From: Saccharomycopsis crataegensis
Lineage: Eukaryota; Ascomycota; Saccharomycetes; Ascoideales; Saccharomycopsidaceae
Direction: 5' to 3'
NCBI RefSeq assembly: GCF_037102585.1
Contig: NW_027043831.1
Location: 496,001-560,000 of the forward strand
DNA: 64,000 nt
Translations under genes and position numbers: made by a program
In this document: positions 59,827 to 64,000 of the stretch, piece by piece
Numbering within the stretch: position 1 is the first letter of the stretch
Layout: each line of letters begins with the position of its first letter
Notes under the pieces: generated by a model
Databases searched by the model: none
Told to the model about the DNA's origin: nothing
Seen by the model: only the letters and a program-made list of their open reading frames with translations

Positions 59827-62800
59827 ATGTACACTTTAAGAAAACACTTTGCCAATTGTTCCAATCTCACCAGCTACACCGACCCCCAATGGTACCTTGA
59901 CCTTCTTGACTCGGTGATAGTGGAACAATGTGCTTCCAAACCACTGGCCATCACTTACCACTCGCTATTTCTTGACGAGGTAACTTTCGAAGAGTTTCTC
60001 AATAATTGCGTCGAATTTATTCTAAAAAACCGTCTTCCAAACATTGTGGCCAACGGTCTAGGCATCGCTGGCCAAGGGGGTTATTCCCATCGTCCTGCTT
60101 CGGTGTATAACCATAACCATCCAGTGCGGTTCGATCATCGATTCCATTCTCAACTGATGGTGAAATTCACCCTTGGAGGGAAATCTTCGAGTTTCCAGTA
60201 TCAATTCCTCAAAAATGATGCCTGGAAATTGTTATTTGAAAGAATCGGCCCCCATAAATTGGGAAATTTGATAATTTATCACCGAGGGTATTTGAAACAT
60301 CAAGATAATAATTACTTGGTCCAGTTATTTGGCAAGAAGAAACAGCAACAGCAAAAAAACAGTTATGTTGCCAGATGGATGGAGAATTTCACGAAGAACC
60401 AGGTGCTGGGACAATTCAGCACCGTGGATCGTCAAAAAATCAAAAGTACCACGAAAATGATCAGCAATAAAGCAATGTTCAATAATCGCACTCCTTGTCC
60501 GAAATATCGAATCTCAATGCTATTGCCGGAAAATCCTCAAAGTTTGATGGTGGAGATTTTCAAATTGTCCAAAGATTATGCCAGTCTGAAACGATTACGA
60601 GGCAAGTACGGCAAGATATACCAATTATTATTAATGGTGGTAGATAACCACCATTCTAAAAGGAAGCATCATTACCAGACATTATTGGAAAAATATACCG
60701 TCCCTGCAAATCACCAGGATAAGAAAGTGTTTAGTAAGCTGGTGGCCCCACAACAAGTAGGGAAATTTGTCATCCAGATGATCTCGATGCTTTTCCCAAT
60801 TGAGGTGTTTGGGAATCTGAAAAATCGCGGTGTTGTTTACCAACAAATCACAATATTTATAACAATGATCAGAAAACAAGAATTTCCAATTGATCGAGTC
60901 ATGCAAGGAATTAAAATTAAAGAAATTGCGTGGTTGGGGAAACCTCACCCTAAATTGGCCAAACAAGATCTTACCAAACGGACCATGATGTTTTCACAAT
61001 TCCTTCATTGGTTATTTGATTCGTTTATTGTTGGGCTCATTGGGGGGTATTTCCACGTCACCAATATGACCAGTGATATTGCCACTTACCATTTTTTCCA
61101 CCATAAAGATTGGAATCTCCTCCAAGCGGAGTTCATCAATGAGTATTCCCAGCAGTTTTTAGGAGATCCTCAGCCAATTGGCCCTAAGCATAAGAATTAC
61201 TTATTTGGTAAAGTCGGGGTGTTTCCAAAACCCAACGATCTAAGATTGCTCTGTTTCCCAATACGTGGGAAAACCCGACAAGAAATCATTCTGTATCGCA
61301 GTAGGCTTAAACAGACGGTGAAGCCGGTGAGATACGTGTTACGATACTTGAGGACCCAAAGGCTTTTGGGCAACGATAACAAAGTCGTTACTTGTACTGA
61401 TAATATGGTGCGGGCGATCCAGAACTTTGCAAGCCATCACCCTAACCACCGGATTTTCTACAAGAAGTTTGATATCAAGTCGTGTTACGATGTGTTACCT
61501 AGGGACAAGATCTACGAGATCATCGACGATTTGGTGGATGAAGGGGATATCTTTATCTATGATCAGGTTTCTGACCGGGTGAGGGTGTTCAATGTCGAAG
61601 CGGGGAATCCCCATGAGAATTATAAGTTGGTGAACCAGCAAATTGTGAATTCGTTGGCAAAAGAAAATAACGATCCAATCACCAAACTCATTGAACAATT
61701 GAAAATCAAGGAATCACGGAAAATTAGTGATAAAAAGGATAAAAAGAAATTTCATTATCTTGTGGATGAAGCGTCTACCAAGTATCAAATTGTCAAGAAA
61801 CAACAGATTATGGAGCTTGTCAAAGACCAATTATTCCGCAGTGCCCTTAAAGTCGGGAATACTTATATATGTCGGAAACGTGGTATCTTTCAAGGTTTCA
61901 ATTTCTCGGCGATTTTTTGCGATATATTCTTTGATCATTTGTTGTTCAAGGAACTTGGTATCGAGTATAACTCGAAAGACACCTTGATTATTCGGTTTGC
62001 CGATGATTTTCTTATTCTTTCGGTAAATCAAAAAGCAATATCCCAAGTGTTTTTCCAAATCTCTACGGCTCTCAAACAATATGATGTAAAAGTTAATGAA
62101 TCAAAGACCCTCCTGAACCTTGCCAAGTCGAACCTTACCAAGTTGAGCAACGGGCCAGCATCTATTGGTAATGAATTAATTACCTCGACTCCATTAGATA
62201 ATAAGGACCTCAAGATTGTTGTTAATAGTAATGTTTTTGGTAATAATAATATTGTTGCTGGTGATAATCTTGCGGCAGATAATGATTTTGCCGAGACAAA
62301 CATCACCTTTTGTGGGCTTAATATCAACACCCAATCGTGGGGGATCATAAGAGACTTCAAAGTCCCCAAATCACTAGTCCATACCGCGCCTTCAAAAATC
62401 TACTCGCATGCCCTTTGGCTCTACGAAATTCGATTATCGGAATTACTATTAGCTCAGTGCCCCCGTGGGATGGATAATAATAAAAATAAGAAAACTACTA
62501 CTACTAATAATAATAATAATAATAATAATCACCACCATCACTTCATCAGCGCAAACATTTCCATCAATTGTGAGATCCTCTTGACGTTTATCATTGCCTC
62601 ACATCGCAGAAGCTGCGGAAGATCATCATCGCTCGTAGTGGGACAGTTCGCCAAATGGTATCGGAAATTCCAAAAATTCACGTTTTTGAGATTAAGGAAA
62701 GTCAACCGTGGGAAAATCAAGGTGAAGGAATTATACGATTTAAGCGTGGAGGGTGTGGTGAAAGGGTTTATGAAAGTATTACAAAGACAACCGGTGGCGT

Positions 62801-62859
62801 TTAGAGAGATGATAGGGTATTTGAATGGGGAATTGAAAAGGATTAACATGGGCTGCTGA
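59827..62859 (+). CDS. EST2: EST2, telomerase reverse transcriptase
   Basis: The 1010-residue catalytic subunit of telomerase copies the telomerase-RNA template onto chromosome ends. The N-terminal ~180 residues would be the TEN domain. The RNA-binding domain ends in motif T (WLFDSFIVGLIGGYFHVT, from Trp395). Reverse-transcriptase motifs: motif 1/2 (KVGVFPKPNDLRLLCFPIRG), motif A FYKKFDIKSCYDVLP (Asp549), motif B KRGIFQGFNFSAIFCDIFFD (from Arg685), motif C RFADDFLI (Asp726, Asp727), motif D VNESKT, motif E ITFCGLNIN. The three catalytic aspartates are present. The region between motifs A and B is long, as expected for the telomerase-specific insert. The C-terminal extension contains a Lys/Thr/Asn/His-rich low-complexity insert. 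Size is a little above S. cerevisiae Est2 (884). No intron is needed. Confidence 0.96.
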   Translation: MYTLRKHFANCSNLTSYTDPQWYLDLLDSVIVEQCASKPLAITYHSLFLDEVTFEEFLNNCVEFILKNRLPNIVANGLGIAGQGGYSHRPASVYNHNHPVRFDHRFHSQLMVKFTLGGKSSSFQYQFLKNDAWKLLFERIGPHKLGNLIIYHRGYLKHQDNNYLVQLFGKKKQQQQKNSYVARWMENFTKNQVLGQFSTVDRQKIKSTTKMISNKAMFNNRTPCPKYRISMLLPENPQSLMVEIFKLSKDYASLKRLRGKYGKIYQLLLMVVDNHHSKRKHHYQTLLEKYTVPANHQDKKVFSKLVAPQQVGKFVIQMISMLFPIEVFGNLKNRGVVYQQITIFITMIRKQEFPIDRVMQGIKIKEIAWLGKPHPKLAKQDLTKRTMMFSQFLHWLFDSFIVGLIGGYFHVTNMTSDIATYHFFHHKDWNLLQAEFINEYSQQFLGDPQPIGPKHKNYLFGKVGVFPKPNDLRLLCFPIRGKTRQEIILYRSRLKQTVKPVRYVLRYLRTQRLLGNDNKVVTCTDNMVRAIQNFASHHPNHRIFYKKFDIKSCYDVLPRDKIYEIIDDLVDEGDIFIYDQVSDRVRVFNVEAGNPHENYKLVNQQIVNSLAKENNDPITKLIEQLKIKESRKISDKKDKKKFHYLVDEASTKYQIVKKQQIMELVKDQLFRSALKVGNTYICRKRGIFQGFNFSAIFCDIFFDHLLFKELGIEYNSKDTLIIRFADDFLILSVNQKAISQVFFQISTALKQYDVKVNESKTLLNLAKSNLTKLSNGPASIGNELITSTPLDNKDLKIVVNSNVFGNNNIVAGDNLAADNDFAETNITFCGLNINTQSWGIIRDFKVPKSLVHTAPSKIYSHALWLYEIRLSELLLAQCPRGMDNNKNKKTTTTNNNNNNNNHHHHFISANISINCEILLTFIIASHRRSCGRSSSLVVGQFAKWYRKFQKFTFLRLRKVNRGKIKVKELYDLSVEGVVKGFMKVLQRQPVAFREMIGYLNGELKRINMGC

Positions 62860-64000
62860 TTGAGATTTTTGATCATCCAAAGAAAGAAAAGGCAGCGAAT
62901 ACTTTTTTTATTAATGAATGAGTAAAATATAGAAAATTAACAAAACTTGACAATAATTTACAAAATACATGAATAGTCTCAATTATAAAAGAGAGGGTTG
63001 TAAAAAATTAGGATACTTAATTTAACAAAATACTCTCAACAATATTGATTATTTACACCAAATAAATTTGCAAATTTCCGTGGAAAATTCACAGAAACTA
63101 ATCAATCCTTGATGGTCAATCAATCATTTTTGGTGATTCTAATCAATTGTAACACAAACAAATAGAAAATTAATCAAGTGTGAGGATCAGCAAAAAAAGG
63201 TGATAACTTCTGAGGATCACTGAATATGATCAGTAAAGTAAAGAGCTGGCGAAGTATAAGGAAATTGTCTTTATTTATGAGAACCTGAGAAATCTAATTA
63301 CCGATGATAAAAAAATTCCAATACACAATGTTCAGAAATAGAAATCCACATTTGGTAGATGATCAGTACACAGGGAAATACCATTAGAATACGGTAATCA
63401 TAGACAGTTCAATAATAATGAAAGAATGTGTCGTTTAAAATAAGAAATCTCTTCTCAAGTCAGCCAAATTATAGCAAGAAATCGGCAGGTGCGCGTGAAA
63501 TGGAGTTTGCTAATAGTGATAACAATATTTAAAAATTACATGATTACAAAATGGTTATAAACATCGGAAATGACTTTTATTTTTGATTGATTTTCTCGTC
63601 ATTATCTTGTAATTCGGACTGCTGTTGGCAACAGACAAACTATTGGGAAGTCTTGCAAATATTTCTTAGGCACACTAAATATTGAATATGAAGTTGTTGA
63701 TCTATTGATTACTGGGTTTATGAAGTTGTTGACTGCTTCATATTTTGGGTAATTTACTTTGGCTTATTTAGTTTGGAACTTTCCACCTTTTTTTTTTCTC
63801 TCTCTCTTTCTTTCTCTCTATGATATCACTATAAGCAGAAGTCCTTTGGGCCACAAAAAAGTGAACAATTTTCCTCTACAAATCATAGTAACCCAAGAAC
63901 AAGAAATATAAGAAATCTGAAAGTGTTTCCCGATATAGATAACAATGTTACAGACTATTAATATAACTGAGTCTGCCAAACGGCAGCTAATGTAAGATAC
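62860..64000. other. Right-end spacer, nothing seen
   Basis: About 1.1 kb of AT-rich DNA after the telomerase gene up to the window edge. It has a pyrimidine tract (63788-63818). No gene, RNA or ordered repeat is visible; it may be promoter of a gene beyond the window. Confidence 0.5.

Noticed and set aside
59827-62859. Retroelement reverse transcriptase
   Set aside because: Motif T, the long A-B insert, the order of motifs and the absence of any partner domains or flanking repeats identify the host telomerase gene.

Overview
The window is nuclear DNA of a budding yeast (Saccharomycotina). Intergenic DNA is AT-rich. Most genes lack introns, and the few introns present carry the hemiascomycete branch site TACTAAC. 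The genes include yeast-typical ones: a candidapepsin-like secreted aspartyl protease, EST2-type telomerase, PRR1 kinase, a SUT1-type zinc cluster, an NKP2-like kinetochore protein, and a tRNA-Val(AAC) that agrees closely with my memory of the S. cerevisiae gene. One conserved Leu codon is CTG (3651-3653). This weakly argues against a CUG-Ser genetic code. The species is not assigned.

Layout. 1-3.7 kb: relic of an RNase T2 active-site block, a secreted RNase T2-like protein with a large Ser-rich insert, and a free methionine-R-sulfoxide reductase. 4-11.1 kb: CRT10-like WD protein (-), F-box-like protein (-), SBA1/p23 with one intron and a heat-shock element (+), glucose-6-phosphate 1-epimerase (-). 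12.4-13.4 kb: an unrecognised acidic protein. 14.2-24 kb: a decaying tandem family of F-box/leucine-rich-repeat genes with one intact copy (18316-20709) and three broken ones, interrupted by tRNA-Val. 24.6-35.2 kb: a polyQ protein and a secreted aspartyl protease, separated by a 4.3 kb divergent spacer, then another 4.3 kb spacer upstream of a HMS1-like bHLH factor. 37.8-42.6 kb: a small hydrophilin-like protein, a TGL1-like steryl-ester lipase and STR3-like cystathionine beta-lyase. 42.6-47.5 kb: an unusual 4.8 kb convergent gap holding two unexplained repeat arrays. 47.5-56 kb: SUT1-like factor, NTF2 with three introns (one appears to split the start codon), an unrecognised Lys-rich protein, and PRR1 kinase. 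56.5-62.9 kb: an aspartyl-protease gene relic, dynactin p25, NKP2-like, TAD3 with one intron, and telomerase reverse transcriptase.

There is no operon-like organisation. Functional links visible from sequence are regulatory: a perfect heat-shock element before SBA1, a Cbf1-type CACGTGA before STR3, stress elements duplicated by a 40-bp repeat before the small hydrophilin-like gene, and Reb1-type TTACCCG before the intact F-box/LRR gene, one broken copy and NTF2. Compact divergent pairs are SBA1/F-box, NKP2/dynactin p25 and TAD3/EST2.

The best candidates for something undescribed lie in the 42.6-47.5 kb gap. The first is nine same-strand copies of the 12-mer CAATCCAACTTG in T-rich DNA. The second, immediately next to it, is a degenerate ~100-125 bp tandem array whose minus strand repeats branch-site plus 3' splice-site-like motifs. 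Next in interest are the NTF2 start codon divided by an intron and the RNase T2 whose Ser-rich insert is bounded by Kex2-type sites.
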